From UBA1227 sp045629305 (GTDB taxonomy: Bacteria > Bacillota > Clostridia > Oscillospirales > Acutalibacteraceae): a DNA stretch of 64,000 nt. The notes beneath the pieces were generated by a model, which searched no databases, was not told the DNA's origin, and saw only the letters and a program-made list of their open reading frames with translations. Of the stretch, positions 8,650 through 18,334 are shown one piece after another. The stretch covers positions 1 to 64,000 of the forward strand of contig JAZQQZ010000025.1 of assembly GCA_045629305.1 (NCBI GenBank). Reading direction: 5' to 3'. Position 1 is the first letter of the stretch, and each line of letters opens with the position of its first letter. The translations under genes and the position numbers were made by a program.

Positions 8650-9331
8650 CAAAACTTTTGAAAATGTAGGCGATTTCGCCTGCCTTGATCTTGAGAGAAA
8701 GAAACGCACAGGTTTCCCTGAGGTCGTATTCTGTCAAGGTAAGCCAGTTGACCAGGCAGTCGCAATCTTCAAGAAGCTCTATGAGGCAAACGGACTTGTG
8801 CTTGGCACACGTGCATCCCTCGAGCAATATAAGGCTGTTAAACTTGAAATCCCTGAGGCAGTATGGCATGACGATGCACGTTGCATCACAATTGGTGAGC
8901 CAAAGGAGACTTTGGGTCGTGTTGCAGTCTGCACAGCAGGCACAACCGACATACCTGTTGCCGAAGAGGCAGCAGTGACCGCATATATGTGCGGTGCCAA
9001 AGTCGACAAGTTCTACGATGTAGGGGTTGCCGGTATCCACCGTCTCCTCTCTAAAATTGACGACATCCGCAAAGCAAATGCAATCGTTGCAGTTGCGGGC
9101 ATGGAAGGTGCTCTCTGCACCGTAATCGGCGGACTTGTAGACGTTCCCGTTATCGCTGTTCCGACATCTGTTGGCTACGGTGCTAACTTTGGAGGCGTCT
9201 CAGCCCTTCTTGCGATGATCAATTCATGTGCAGCTGGTACAACAGTTGTCAACATCGATAACGGCTTTGGAGCCGGCTACAGCGCCGCTCAGATAAATAG
9301 AATGACAGTTGGAGGTCGTGACAATGGCTAA
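8642..9331 (+). CDS. larB: Pyridinium-3,5-biscarboxylic acid mononucleotide synthase LarB
   Basis: LarB carboxylates nicotinic acid adenine dinucleotide and hydrolyses it, giving the precursor of the nickel-pincer cofactor. The C-terminal domain is related to PurE. The 229-residue protein includes the PurE-like stretch VAVCTAGTTDIPVAEEA near residue 100, and AGMEGALCTVIGGL followed by VPTSVGYGANFGG. The ATG at 8642 follows AAGGAG and overlaps the end of larE by 8 bases; an upstream in-frame ATG at 8627 lies within larE and lacks its own ribosome site. Confidence 0.92.
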   Translation: MADKTFENVGDFACLDLERKKRTGFPEVVFCQGKPVDQAVAIFKKLYEANGLVLGTRASLEQYKAVKLEIPEAVWHDDARCITIGEPKETLGRVAVCTAGTTDIPVAEEAAVTAYMCGAKVDKFYDVGVAGIHRLLSKIDDIRKANAIVAVAGMEGALCTVIGGLVDVPVIAVPTSVGYGANFGGVSALLAMINSCAAGTTVVNIDNGFGAGYSAAQINRMTVGGRDNG

Positions 9332-9743
9332 AGATAAAATCATTCTTCTCGAGACCAATATCGACGACTGTTCAAGTGAGGTACTCGGATATACACTCGA
9401 CAAGCTTTTCGAAGCCGGTGTAAAAGATGCTTGGTTCACACCAATCTATATGAAGAAATCTCGCCCAGCCTATTCCCTCTCTGTTATGTGCAAAGAGGAA
9501 GAAGAGGAAGCAGCTATCAAGATTATCTTCAAGCACACATCAGCCGTAGGTCTTCGCCGTAGCGAAATGGACCGCATCATCATGGATCGTAACCCTGTTA
9601 CAGTTGAGACAGAGTATGGACTCATCCGTGGCAACAAATTTACATATGAAGACATAGAAAAAGTCTCTCTCGAATATAAGAGTGCGGCTGCACTCGCAGA
9701 CGAGAAAGACGTATCTATAAATGATATATATAAGAATTATTAA
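9324..9743 (+). CDS. larC2: LarC2-only protein: C-terminal domain of nickel insertase LarC
   Basis: Full LarC uses CTP to insert nickel into the pincer cofactor. This 139-residue protein corresponds only to the C-terminal LarC2 part, recognisable from LLETNIDD at the start and TPIYMKKSRPAYSLSV soon after, then a stretch typical of the C-terminal end. The N-terminal LarC1 domain is absent from the window: the gene begins with its own ATG at 9324, eight bases after GGAGG, overlapping larB by 8 bases. So this is not a frameshifted full-length larC. larA is also absent. LarC1 may be encoded elsewhere, or the protein may act alone. Confidence 0.85.
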   Translation: MAKDKIILLETNIDDCSSEVLGYTLDKLFEAGVKDAWFTPIYMKKSRPAYSLSVMCKEEEEEAAIKIIFKHTSAVGLRRSEMDRIIMDRNPVTVETEYGLIRGNKFTYEDIEKVSLEYKSAAALADEKDVSINDIYKNY

Positions 9744-9752
9744 TATAAAAAT

Positions 9753-9780
9753 AAAGGGCTCAGGAATCCTGAGCCCTTTT
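9753..9780. terminator. Bidirectional terminator between larC2 and the phosphohexomutase
   Basis: A 13-base inverted repeat (9753-9765 with 9767-9779, stem core GGGCTCAGGA) is flanked by A-rich and T-rich runs on both sides. It can end the lar operon on the plus strand and the purL operon on the minus strand. Confidence 0.85.
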
Positions 9781-9788
9781 ATTATGCC

Positions 9789-11306
9789 TTAAAATGGGAG
9801 TTCCAATTTATCGTACTTTGAGAGGAATGTCTTCATATCTTGGAGCATTGGGGTAATCTGTCCCTCGATATTCGTCTCAATGTTAAGTGGAAGAATTGGA
9901 TCATGAACTGAAAGTCTGAGAAGAAGCCAGCCATCTGACTCTGTACGTGTGGCACGTACGCCCTCGAAACTGTCGTTTGCAACGACATACTCAGGTGCAG
10001 CGCGAAGCCACTCATCAAGGTCAGCGAGGACTTTCTCGCCATATGCCTTGAAGTCCGGGTCAAGGATCTTAACTCTGTACTCCTCTGCCTCTACTGGCTC
10101 TTGAAGATTCTCAATAAGAGAATCGAGGGTCTTGCCCTCTTTTGCAAGCTGAGCAGACTTGATAATAATCTTGGTCATAAGATATGCGCCATCATCGAGG
10201 AAATAGTTCTCTCTCATAGCAGCGTGACCAGATGTCTCAATTGCAAGTGGTGAGTTGACACACTCATCCATATTGAGTCTCTTAGACTCGTTGATAACGT
10301 TCTTATATCCTCTCTTGAAACGGTGGTGCTTGCCGCAGAGGTCCTCTTCAATGAACTTTTTAAGTCCAGAAGATGTAACCGAGTCAGTAACGATTGTACC
10401 GCCTTCGTTGCCCTCAAGAGCAATTACAGAGGCAAGTGCAATAAGAGCGTTACGATTTATCTCTTTACCGTCTGCTGCAACGCAGGCTGCACGGTCTACG
10501 TCGGTGTCGAAGATTACGCCGAGGTCGGCGCCGTTGTCGAGCACGGCTTTGGAGATGGCAGCCATAGCCACCTTATTCTCTGGATTAGGAATATGATTCG
10601 GGAACATACCGTCAGGATTAAGGAACTGGCTGCCCTCGACATCGGCACCGAGTGGTGCGAGCACTTTCTCGGCATAGAAGCCACCGACGCCGTTGCCTGC
10701 GTCTACAACGATATGAAATCCACGAAGTGGGCGAAGATAATCATCAGCATTTACTGCTTCGCAGATCTTATCGCGGAGCATAGATGCATAATTGGTCATA
10801 TACTGCTCAATTGAAATTTTGCCCTTTGGCATATCTGCTGGAATTTCCGGCTTTATACCATATTGAGCATTGGTAAGAATCGCTTCAATATCATAGCCCT
10901 CAAGTCCACCATTTCTTGTAAAGAACTTAAGACCGTTCTTATTCCAAGGATGATGAGATGCTGTGATTTGAATTGATGCATCGCAGTCAAAATCAACAGT
11001 TGTCATGAACATTGCTGGTGTCGATGCAAGACCGCAGTCCTTGATTGTAATTCCACATTCGATAAGCGGCGGAAGAACTGCATCTCTGAAACGATCAGCA
11101 GAGATACGTGAGTCATGGCCGAAACCTACTACGTAGGTCTCACCATTGCTAGGAGTCACATTCTCATAGAGCCAAGCAGCGAAGCCGTATGAGATTGCTG
11201 TAAGCACCTCATCGGTGAGATTGATTGGTTCACCAGGAACGCCTTCACATGCGGTACCGCGGATATCTGTTCCGCTTTTAAGTGGTCCGTAAATTTCGTT
11301 TAGCAT
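9789..11306 (-). CDS. Phosphomannomutase/phosphoglucomutase family protein
   Basis: This is a member of the alpha-D-phosphohexomutase superfamily, which moves phosphate between C1 and C6 of hexose phosphates. The 505 residues carry the phosphoserine loop as TASHHPWNKNGLK (usual form TASHNP), the metal loop DTDVDRAAC, and the sugar-binding ETSGHAA region. The C-terminal phosphate-binding domain is in the usual place. The His in place of Asn in TASHHP is a mild variation. It is the last gene of the purL-kinase-lipase-mutase run. Whether the substrate is glucose, mannose or glucosamine phosphate cannot be told. Confidence 0.85.
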   Translation of the reverse strand: MLNEIYGPLKSGTDIRGTACEGVPGEPINLTDEVLTAISYGFAAWLYENVTPSNGETYVVGFGHDSRISADRFRDAVLPPLIECGITIKDCGLASTPAMFMTTVDFDCDASIQITASHHPWNKNGLKFFTRNGGLEGYDIEAILTNAQYGIKPEIPADMPKGKISIEQYMTNYASMLRDKICEAVNADDYLRPLRGFHIVVDAGNGVGGFYAEKVLAPLGADVEGSQFLNPDGMFPNHIPNPENKVAMAAISKAVLDNGADLGVIFDTDVDRAACVAADGKEINRNALIALASVIALEGNEGGTIVTDSVTSSGLKKFIEEDLCGKHHRFKRGYKNVINESKRLNMDECVNSPLAIETSGHAAMRENYFLDDGAYLMTKIIIKSAQLAKEGKTLDSLIENLQEPVEAEEYRVKILDPDFKAYGEKVLADLDEWLRAAPEYVVANDSFEGVRATRTESDGWLLLRLSVHDPILPLNIETNIEGQITPMLQDMKTFLSKYDKLELPF

Positions 11307-11322
11307 AATTAATACCCCGTTA

Positions 11323-12600
11323 TTATTTTAGACTGTTAACCAGACTAATCATTTTCTCTGTCATTCCATAGAAATTATCAACATCACCTGATGGCGAGCA
11401 ATAATATCCATGTGATTGTGCCATATCTGTCGGCATTACAACCCAGGTGCCACGTTCGATAGTCATGCCCTCTGTATAGAACACATGATTGTCCTCTTCT
11501 GTATCCGGGTATTGTGCACTTACGACCGGCACAAGTCCATCGTTTGCCTCCCAGTCCTTGCCAAGATGTCTACCATCAACAATTCCATTTGAAAGGACTT
11601 TGATGATTTTATTGGAAGGGCCAAGAATATTAGTTCCACTTGGCGTCTGTGCTTCACTCGCATCGCCACCAGTGAGATCTGCAGAATAAGAAATGTAGTA
11701 GATTCCCGGCACTGTCGGGAATTTTTTATTGAGCACTGATGCGCCATTGATAGTCATATCATAGCCACATGTATCTTTAGAGAGACCGACACGTAGATCG
11801 TTCTTTAGGTTAATCTCATCTGTCATTCCCCACTGATCCATCATAGGGTCATACTTGTTATCCGGATCATAGAGCTTATTCATTACAAATGCGAAAATGA
11901 AGCAACCGTATGTATCATCGAGTACATCTGCCATAGGCGTACCGTTTGACGGCGAGGCTAAGGTGATGACTGCGTTGATAGCGTGTGCATGGCCACCCTT
12001 GAAAAGTTCTGAGCAGTCATCCGGTGAGGCCTCTACCTCTTCGGTACTGCCGTAAGCAAGGAGTGCTGCAAGCACTCTAATTGTCGGGCCGCCGAAGGAG
12101 TGACCGACAAGATTTATCTTTGACTGAAGATCCCACGCCTCGCCCATTATGGCTTTGCCCGTGTAGTCACGGCCATATCTCTCATGGCCGTACTGCTTCG
12201 AATGGGCCTCGCCATAGTCGACGCGTGTACCAGTGAGCTGCGCGTAGAGCTCACAAGCTCTATCGTAGGCACTGCCCACTGGGCTTACCGACGGAGCATA
12301 GACCTCGTTGCCTTCGGCACGTAGGTGCTTCATAAGGTCCGTCGCATGACTCATACCCCAATAAGGCATAGTCTCATTCATTGGAGCATCTTCACCCCAA
12401 CCTATCATGCCATGTACGAATACATAAGGGTATGGTCCATCTTGATCCAATGTCTTAGATGATTTGATACTTGTGTCGCCCACCGGTTCCACATTCTTCG
12501 CAGTTCCACGTAGTGGAAGTGCAATTGTAATAAGTGGAAGAATGATGAGCAAGATAAGTAGAACCAGCAATAATTTGCCAATAAATTTAAGAATCTTCAT
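11323..12600 (-). CDS. Membrane-anchored lipase of the staphylococcal/Geobacillus type
   Basis: This is an alpha/beta hydrolase of 425 residues with an N-terminal hydrophobic anchor (residues about 6-30) and an extracytoplasmic catalytic domain. The oxyanion segment YPYVFVHGMIGWGED and the nucleophile elbow LVGHSFGGPT match family I.5/I.6 lipases. A later ASPSNGTP stretch and the C-terminal His-containing region (QSHGYYCSP) complete the expected triad. Likely action is ester hydrolysis of acylglycerols at the cell surface. The ATG at 12600 overlaps the kinase stop (TGATG), indicating coupling with the kinase; an in-frame TTG one codon upstream is a less likely start. Confidence 0.83.
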   Translation of the reverse strand: MKILKFIGKLLLVLLILLIILPLITIALPLRGTAKNVEPVGDTSIKSSKTLDQDGPYPYVFVHGMIGWGEDAPMNETMPYWGMSHATDLMKHLRAEGNEVYAPSVSPVGSAYDRACELYAQLTGTRVDYGEAHSKQYGHERYGRDYTGKAIMGEAWDLQSKINLVGHSFGGPTIRVLAALLAYGSTEEVEASPDDCSELFKGGHAHAINAVITLASPSNGTPMADVLDDTYGCFIFAFVMNKLYDPDNKYDPMMDQWGMTDEINLKNDLRVGLSKDTCGYDMTINGASVLNKKFPTVPGIYYISYSADLTGGDASEAQTPSGTNILGPSNKIIKVLSNGIVDGRHLGKDWEANDGLVPVVSAQYPDTEEDNHVFYTEGMTIERGTWVVMPTDMAQSHGYYCSPSGDVDNFYGMTEKMISLVNSLK

Positions 12601-14621
12601 CAATACAAAATCTCCGAAAGTTTAATATGAAGTTCATCAAGACTGATAGGTTTCGCAATATGTTCATCCATTCCTGCATCGAGTGCTTTCATCCTATCCT
12701 CTGCGAAAGCATTGGCAGTCATAGCAACAATTGGAATACTGTTCTTATAATCTTCCGAAAGGGCACGGATACGTTTTGTCGCCTCGTAACCGTCCATTAT
12801 CGGCATCTGGATGTCCATAAGAATAAGGTCGTAGTCACCCGGTGCTGAATTTTCAATTTTTTCAACCGCAACTGTACCATCATTTGCGACATCAACTACT
12901 AAGCCATCCTGTGTAAGTATCTCATACGCAATTTCAATATTAAGTTGATTATCCTCAACAAGGAGAACTTTCTTACCCTCGAAAGAATATTTAACTTCAA
13001 AATCTATTATGCGTTCCTCTGAACCAAAAGATTTAACGAGCAAGTTCTGAATATCAGACTGGAAGAGTGGCTTTACAGCAAAGCCAAAAACATTCTGTTT
13101 CTTGGCCTCGTCAGCATAATCAGAATAATCATAAGCTGTAAGCAAGAATACAGGAACATCATCACCAACAGTTTTACGGATCTCTTTGGTAAGTTCAATT
13201 CCGTTCATGTCCGGCATAATAAGATCAAGGAAGAATGCGTCATAATGATTTTCTTTTATAAGTGAGATTGCCTCTACACCACTTGTTGCACTCATAACTT
13301 CCATACCGAAATCGCGTATAAGTTGAGATGTGCTCTCACATGATAACACGTCATCATCTACAACAAGAACCTTGAAGCCCTTAATCTCTTCTATGATTTT
13401 CTTCTCTGACTGTATATCAGAGATCTTAAATTTAAGTTCGACACTTACCTCAGTGCCTTCACCTTCGGTACTCTTAACATCAACTGTACCGTCCATCATT
13501 TCAACAAGATTTTTCGTAATTGCCATTCCAAGACCTGTACCTTGGACACCTGATACGGTGGAACTATTCGCTCTTGTAAATGGTTCAAATACCGTCTCCA
13601 AGAACTCTTCACTCATACCAATGCCGTTGTCGCGTACCGTGAATTTGAAAATTCCGCGACCGTCATCGGCCATACCTGTTTCCGCTACGCGGACCCAGAC
13701 TTTACCGCCCACAGGCGTATATTTAATTGCGTTAGAAACTATATTAAGAAGGATTTGGTTAAGGCGTAATTTATCACATTCAACATTTTCATGTTTTACA
13801 TCAACTGAATCAATAAAGAATTCAATTCGTTTAGATGTGATATCAAGCTGGATAACGTCACGGAGAGTATGCATGATTTCCGTGATAGATTCTGGTGTCT
13901 CTACAATAGATATCTTGCCAGACTCAATACGGCTCATATCAAGTACATCATTAATCAGAGACAAGAGGTGCTGAGATGATTGTTCAATCTTTCTGAGATA
14001 ATCTGACAGAAGTTCCTTATCATCAATATGAGTCTTAGCAAGTCCCGTAAAACCGATAATAGCATTCATCGGGGTACGTATATCATGACTCATGTTATTA
14101 AGGAATGCTGTCTTTGCACGATTGGCAGACTCAGCCTGCTCAAGCGCAATTTCAAGTGTCTTCTGTTGCTCAGCAAATCTATCTCTAAGTTCAGACTCCT
14201 TGGCACTTGCGAAATCAAGTGTCGTATATGTCTGAACTATTTTAGATGCAACACCATTCTGTTTCTCTACAACCTGAGATACAGAGCGGCGCCATGTCAT
14301 TTCCGTGCCTGTGAGTTTATATATAATCTCACGTCTATCAGCACTAGAAAGATACGATTTCATGTAGAGTGGCTTTGCCATCTTCATCCATTGATCCTGC
14401 CATTCAGGGTCTACACGAGAAGCATATTCTTTGATTTTATCGCTATACTTTCCGAATTGGACATCGTCAAATCCAGAAGTTTTAGAGCGATAAATTAGTC
14501 GATATGTATCAAGGTCTAAGTCAATAAGGAATATCGTTGCATACTCAGACATCAATTTGTCATTGACAAATTTAGTCAAATATTCCTCTTCGACTTTATA
14601 CTGTTCGTTTTCAGTAGCCAA
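12600..14621 (-). CDS. Soluble hybrid histidine kinase with two receiver domains
   Basis: The 673-residue protein has no membrane helix. An N-terminal region of about 160 residues has a PAS-like character and ends in a coiled coil. It is followed by a HisKA domain with phospho-acceptor His179 (NNMSHDIRTPMNA), an HATPase domain (N box NAIKYTP, G boxes DNGIGM and GTGLGMAI), and two receivers with acceptor Asp in FFLDLIMPDMNG and LILMDIQMPIMDG. There is no Hpt or output domain, so the partner must be elsewhere. The start is TTG at 14621 after AGAGGG. It lies 14 bases after purL and overlaps the lipase start, a strange operon position for a phosphorelay protein. Confidence 0.9.
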   Translation of the reverse strand: MATENEQYKVEEEYLTKFVNDKLMSEYATIFLIDLDLDTYRLIYRSKTSGFDDVQFGKYSDKIKEYASRVDPEWQDQWMKMAKPLYMKSYLSSADRREIIYKLTGTEMTWRRSVSQVVEKQNGVASKIVQTYTTLDFASAKESELRDRFAEQQKTLEIALEQAESANRAKTAFLNNMSHDIRTPMNAIIGFTGLAKTHIDDKELLSDYLRKIEQSSQHLLSLINDVLDMSRIESGKISIVETPESITEIMHTLRDVIQLDITSKRIEFFIDSVDVKHENVECDKLRLNQILLNIVSNAIKYTPVGGKVWVRVAETGMADDGRGIFKFTVRDNGIGMSEEFLETVFEPFTRANSSTVSGVQGTGLGMAITKNLVEMMDGTVDVKSTEGEGTEVSVELKFKISDIQSEKKIIEEIKGFKVLVVDDDVLSCESTSQLIRDFGMEVMSATSGVEAISLIKENHYDAFFLDLIMPDMNGIELTKEIRKTVGDDVPVFLLTAYDYSDYADEAKKQNVFGFAVKPLFQSDIQNLLVKSFGSEERIIDFEVKYSFEGKKVLLVEDNQLNIEIAYEILTQDGLVVDVANDGTVAVEKIENSAPGDYDLILMDIQMPIMDGYEATKRIRALSEDYKNSIPIVAMTANAFAEDRMKALDAGMDEHIAKPISLDELHIKLSEILY

Positions 14622-14635
14622 AATGTAATCCCTCT

Positions 14636-17600
14636 TTATTTGAAATACTTTACTGCGGACTCGAACATACGAATGTCGTAATTGCCAGGGACATTCTTGT
14701 AGAGTCCGCTGCCTATACGTTCGCTGTGGCCCATTTTACCAAATACTCTACCGTCCGGCGAAGTTATGCCCTCTACCCCGCACATTGAATTATTAGGATT
14801 GAAGCGAACGTCGTTCGTAGCATTTCCATCTAAATCAACGTATTGAGTGGCAATCTGGCCGTTCTCGGCGAGTTGCTTTATAAGCTCATCACTGGCGAAG
14901 AATCTACCCTCACCATGTGAGATTGGAACATTTACAATGTCACCCACATTCATAAGTGAAAGCCAAGGTGACTTATTTGATACAATCCTTGTCCTTACAA
15001 TCTTCGACTGATGTCTTGAGATTGTATTACGTGCAAGCGTTGGGCAATTCTCATCTGTATCAATAATTTTTCCGTAAGGTACGAGGCCAAGTTTAATAAG
15101 TGCTTGGAATCCGTTGCAGATACCGCACATAAGACCGTCTCTGTTGTCGAGGAGATCTGATACTGCCTCTTTTACCTCAGGATTTCTAAAGAAAGCGGTA
15201 ATAAATTTGCCGTTGCCATCTGGCTCATCTCCACCGGAGAATCCGCCAGGGATAAATATCATCTGTGAGGCGCGGGCCTCATCTACAAATTGTTCCATAC
15301 TCCTTGCAATTCCATCTGCAGAGAGATTATTTACAACAACAATCTTTGCCTCAGCGCCTGCGGCCTCTACCGCCTTCGCGGAGTCATACTCACAGTTAGT
15401 GCCTGGGAACACAGGGATAAGAACCTGAGGTTTCGCGACGCGAATTGCCGGAGTCGCGAAATTCTTATTGTCATAGGACAAAGTCGCAGGCGCATCTCCC
15501 TCATGCTCTATGTTGCACGAGTATACGCTCTCAAGCTTGTCCTCATAAATTTCAAGAAGTAAAGAAAGAGAAAGTGCATCTGAGCGGAATGAGATTTCAT
15601 CTTTCTCTGTGATGATGCCAATTACATCCTCTTCGTTATCCCAGTCATCAACCTCAAGAACGAAGCCACCATAGTTGTATCCGAAGATACCCTTCAGCGA
15701 CAGGTTATCGGAATACGCAAAGCCGAAGCCATTGCCTATACACATCTTGAGAATTGCTGCGGCGATGCCGCCAATTCCCGGTGTATAGCAAGCCACCGCT
15801 TTGCCAGACTTTAAGAGTTCTGATACATTGCCATAAAGGCTGATAAGTGAGTCGGTCTCTGGAAGACCATTTTCATCATATGACGGAGATAAGAAAATTA
15901 CCTTATCGCCCGCTCTCTTGAACTCAGGTGATACAACTCTTCCAGTCTTCGAAGTTGTAACCGCGAACGAGACAAGTGTAGGTGGAACATCAATATCTTC
16001 AAATGTTCCATTCATCGAATCCTTGCCACCGATCGCAGCGATGCCAAGTTGCATCTGCGCTTTATAGGCGCCAAGGATTGCTGCAAGCGGCTGTCCCCAG
16101 CGCTTGCCATCCGTACCAGGGCGACCGAAGTACTCCTGGAATGACAGATAGATATCCTTATAGTCAGCGCCTGTGGCGATGAGCTTAGATACGGATTCCA
16201 AGGCTGCAAAATATGCGCCGTGGTACGGGCTCTGCTCAGCTATAAATGGATTATAGCCATAAGACATAATAGAGCAATCATCTGTATCTTTCTTTTCAGT
16301 GGATATCTTATGAGCCATTGCCTGAATCGGTGTAAGTTGATTCTTCCCACCGAAAGGCATAAGCACAGTGCCAGTGCCCGCTGTAGAATCGAAGTTCTCT
16401 GAGAGGCCTCTCTTCGAGCAGACATTCAAGTCACCTGCGAGTGCCTTATAGTTCTCGGTGAAAGAATCTCCGATTTCAGGCTCTTTAATGCTGGCCTTTC
16501 CTGTATTAATAACGATGTGTTTATCCACACCATTGGTATCTAAAAATTCACGGCTTATATCAACAATAGTCTTGCCGTTCCAATTCATCTTGAGTCGTGG
16601 CTCCTCAGTGACAACTGCCACAGGAGTCGCGCTGAGATTCTCAGCGTCTGCGATGCTGAGAAAAGCATCGACATCAGAAGCTGCAATTACAACTACCATT
16701 CTCTCCTGGCTCTCACTAATAGCAAGTTCTGTACCGTCGAGTCCCTCATACTTCTTTGGAAGAGCATCTAAATTAATTTCGAGTCCAGATGCAAGTTCAC
16801 CAATCGCAACGGTTATACCGCCCGCTCCGACATCGTTGCATCGTTTTATCAATTGACTCGCAGACTTATTTCTAAAGAATCTCTGGAGTTTTCTCTCCTC
16901 TGGTGCATTGCCCTTCTGTGCCTCTGGGCCACAGGTGTCAAGTGACGATGCGGTATGAGGTTTAGATGAACCGGTAGCACCACCGCAGCCGTCACGGCCT
17001 GTGGCTCCACCAAGGAGAATGATTACATCCCCAAGCACCGGTTCTTCTCTGCGGACATTGTCCACTGGAGTTGCTGCAATAGTTGCGGAAATCTCCATGT
17101 GCTTTGCCGCATATCCCTTATGATATATCTCATCAACAAGACCTGTTGCGAGTCCTATCTGGTTACTATAAGACGACGAACCGGCCGCAGAGGTCTCTGC
17201 AATTTTTCTCTGAGGTAATCTTCCTTCTATCGTCTCATCAATTGGCTGCAGAGGATCTGCAGAACCTGTCACGCGCATAGCCGCGTAGACATAGCCCCTA
17301 CCTGAAAGCGGGTCGCGTATCGCACCGCCGATACAGGTAGCTGCCCCACCGAACGGTTCTATCTCAGTTGGGTGATTATGAGTTTCGTTCTTAAAGAGCA
17401 AGAGCCACGGCTCACTTTTACCATCAACATCAACGTTGATTCGGACAGTGCAAGCATTTATCTCCTCGCTCTCGTCAAGCTTATCAAGCTTGCCCTGCTC
17501 TTTAAGAGCTCGCATCGCAATAGTTGCGATGTCCATAAGGCAGATCGGCTCCTCCGCTCTGCCGAGGTCCTCGCGCATCTTAAGATACTCCTTATACGTA

Positions 17601-18292
17601 TCCTCAATAAGAGCATCCTCAAATGTCACATCATCGATTATCGTCTTAAAAGTTTTATGACGGCAGTGGTCGGACCAATATGTATCAATCACACGAATCT
17701 CTGTGATTGTAGGTTTTCTATTCTCTGCCTTGAAATACTCCCTACAAGCCTCTATATCCTCGTCATCCATCGCAAGATTGAGACCGGAAAATTCATCCAG
17801 TGTATCAACAGTTGTTGGAATTTCGAACTGAGTATCCAAAGTATCTGAAAGTTCAAGTGATGCCTCTCTAGCCTCAACCGGATTGATTACGTACTTCTTA
17901 ATTTTAGCAATCTCGTCATCAGTCAAGTCACCGTAGAGAAGATATACTTTCGCAGTGCGAATTAAAGGGCGCTCGCCCCTGGATATGAACTGTATACACT
18001 GCGCCGCTGAATCTGCTCTAAGGTCGAACTGGCCTGGAAGATATTCAACTGCGAAGCAGATAGCGCCATCGGCATCAAGCTCGTATGATACAGTATCAAG
18101 TTGTGGCTCTGAAAAAACGGTCTTGATAGCATAGCCGAAAAGGTCGTCGGTGATCTTTTCAGCGTCATATCGGTTGATTACTCTAACCTTTATGAGAGAT
18201 GTTATGCCAAGCAGGTTCCTTGCATCATCGAGAAGTTTATCTGCCTCATGTGCAAGTCCCGGCTTTTTTTCAACATAAATTCTAAAAGCCAT
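14636..18292 (-). CDS. purL: Phosphoribosylformylglycinamidine synthase, single-chain PurL
   Basis: PurL makes FGAM from FGAR, ATP and glutamine in step four of purine synthesis. The 1218-residue chain joins the synthetase halves with a C-terminal glutaminase domain, as in Gram-negative bacteria and many Clostridia rather than the split PurLQS of Bacillus. The catalytic thiol is in CGICNGFQALIKLG, and the glutaminase start reads VLIPVFPGTNCEYDSA. ATP-binding stretches include KNETHNHPTEI and RDGCGGATGSSK. The ATG at 18292 follows GAGGAACGAG; an in-frame upstream codon at 18310 lacks a ribosome site. No other pur gene is adjacent. Confidence 0.96.
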   Translation of the reverse strand: MAFRIYVEKKPGLAHEADKLLDDARNLLGITSLIKVRVINRYDAEKITDDLFGYAIKTVFSEPQLDTVSYELDADGAICFAVEYLPGQFDLRADSAAQCIQFISRGERPLIRTAKVYLLYGDLTDDEIAKIKKYVINPVEAREASLELSDTLDTQFEIPTTVDTLDEFSGLNLAMDDEDIEACREYFKAENRKPTITEIRVIDTYWSDHCRHKTFKTIIDDVTFEDALIEDTYKEYLKMREDLGRAEEPICLMDIATIAMRALKEQGKLDKLDESEEINACTVRINVDVDGKSEPWLLLFKNETHNHPTEIEPFGGAATCIGGAIRDPLSGRGYVYAAMRVTGSADPLQPIDETIEGRLPQRKIAETSAAGSSSYSNQIGLATGLVDEIYHKGYAAKHMEISATIAATPVDNVRREEPVLGDVIILLGGATGRDGCGGATGSSKPHTASSLDTCGPEAQKGNAPEERKLQRFFRNKSASQLIKRCNDVGAGGITVAIGELASGLEINLDALPKKYEGLDGTELAISESQERMVVVIAASDVDAFLSIADAENLSATPVAVVTEEPRLKMNWNGKTIVDISREFLDTNGVDKHIVINTGKASIKEPEIGDSFTENYKALAGDLNVCSKRGLSENFDSTAGTGTVLMPFGGKNQLTPIQAMAHKISTEKKDTDDCSIMSYGYNPFIAEQSPYHGAYFAALESVSKLIATGADYKDIYLSFQEYFGRPGTDGKRWGQPLAAILGAYKAQMQLGIAAIGGKDSMNGTFEDIDVPPTLVSFAVTTSKTGRVVSPEFKRAGDKVIFLSPSYDENGLPETDSLISLYGNVSELLKSGKAVACYTPGIGGIAAAILKMCIGNGFGFAYSDNLSLKGIFGYNYGGFVLEVDDWDNEEDVIGIITEKDEISFRSDALSLSLLLEIYEDKLESVYSCNIEHEGDAPATLSYDNKNFATPAIRVAKPQVLIPVFPGTNCEYDSAKAVEAAGAEAKIVVVNNLSADGIARSMEQFVDEARASQMIFIPGGFSGGDEPDGNGKFITAFFRNPEVKEAVSDLLDNRDGLMCGICNGFQALIKLGLVPYGKIIDTDENCPTLARNTISRHQSKIVRTRIVSNKSPWLSLMNVGDIVNVPISHGEGRFFASDELIKQLAENGQIATQYVDLDGNATNDVRFNPNNSMCGVEGITSPDGRVFGKMGHSERIGSGLYKNVPGNYDIRMFESAVKYFK

Positions 18293-18334
18293 CTCGTTCC
18301 TCAATACCAATTATTTTCAGTCATAGACTTTAAT

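Noticed and set aside
9309..9323. LarC1 remnant joined to larC2 by programmed frameshift
   Set aside because: The bases before the larC2 ATG are the end of larB in its own frame. There is no room for a LarC1 domain and the gene has its own ribosome site.
13330..13974. 214-codon Ser/Arg-rich plus-strand open frame inside the histidine kinase gene
   Set aside because: It mirrors the kinase coding strand; composition and lack of a ribosome site mark it as a shadow.
17372..17848. 158-codon open frame on the plus strand inside purL
   Set aside because: It lies wholly antisense to a clear PurL coding region, lacks a ribosome site, and has shadow-type composition.
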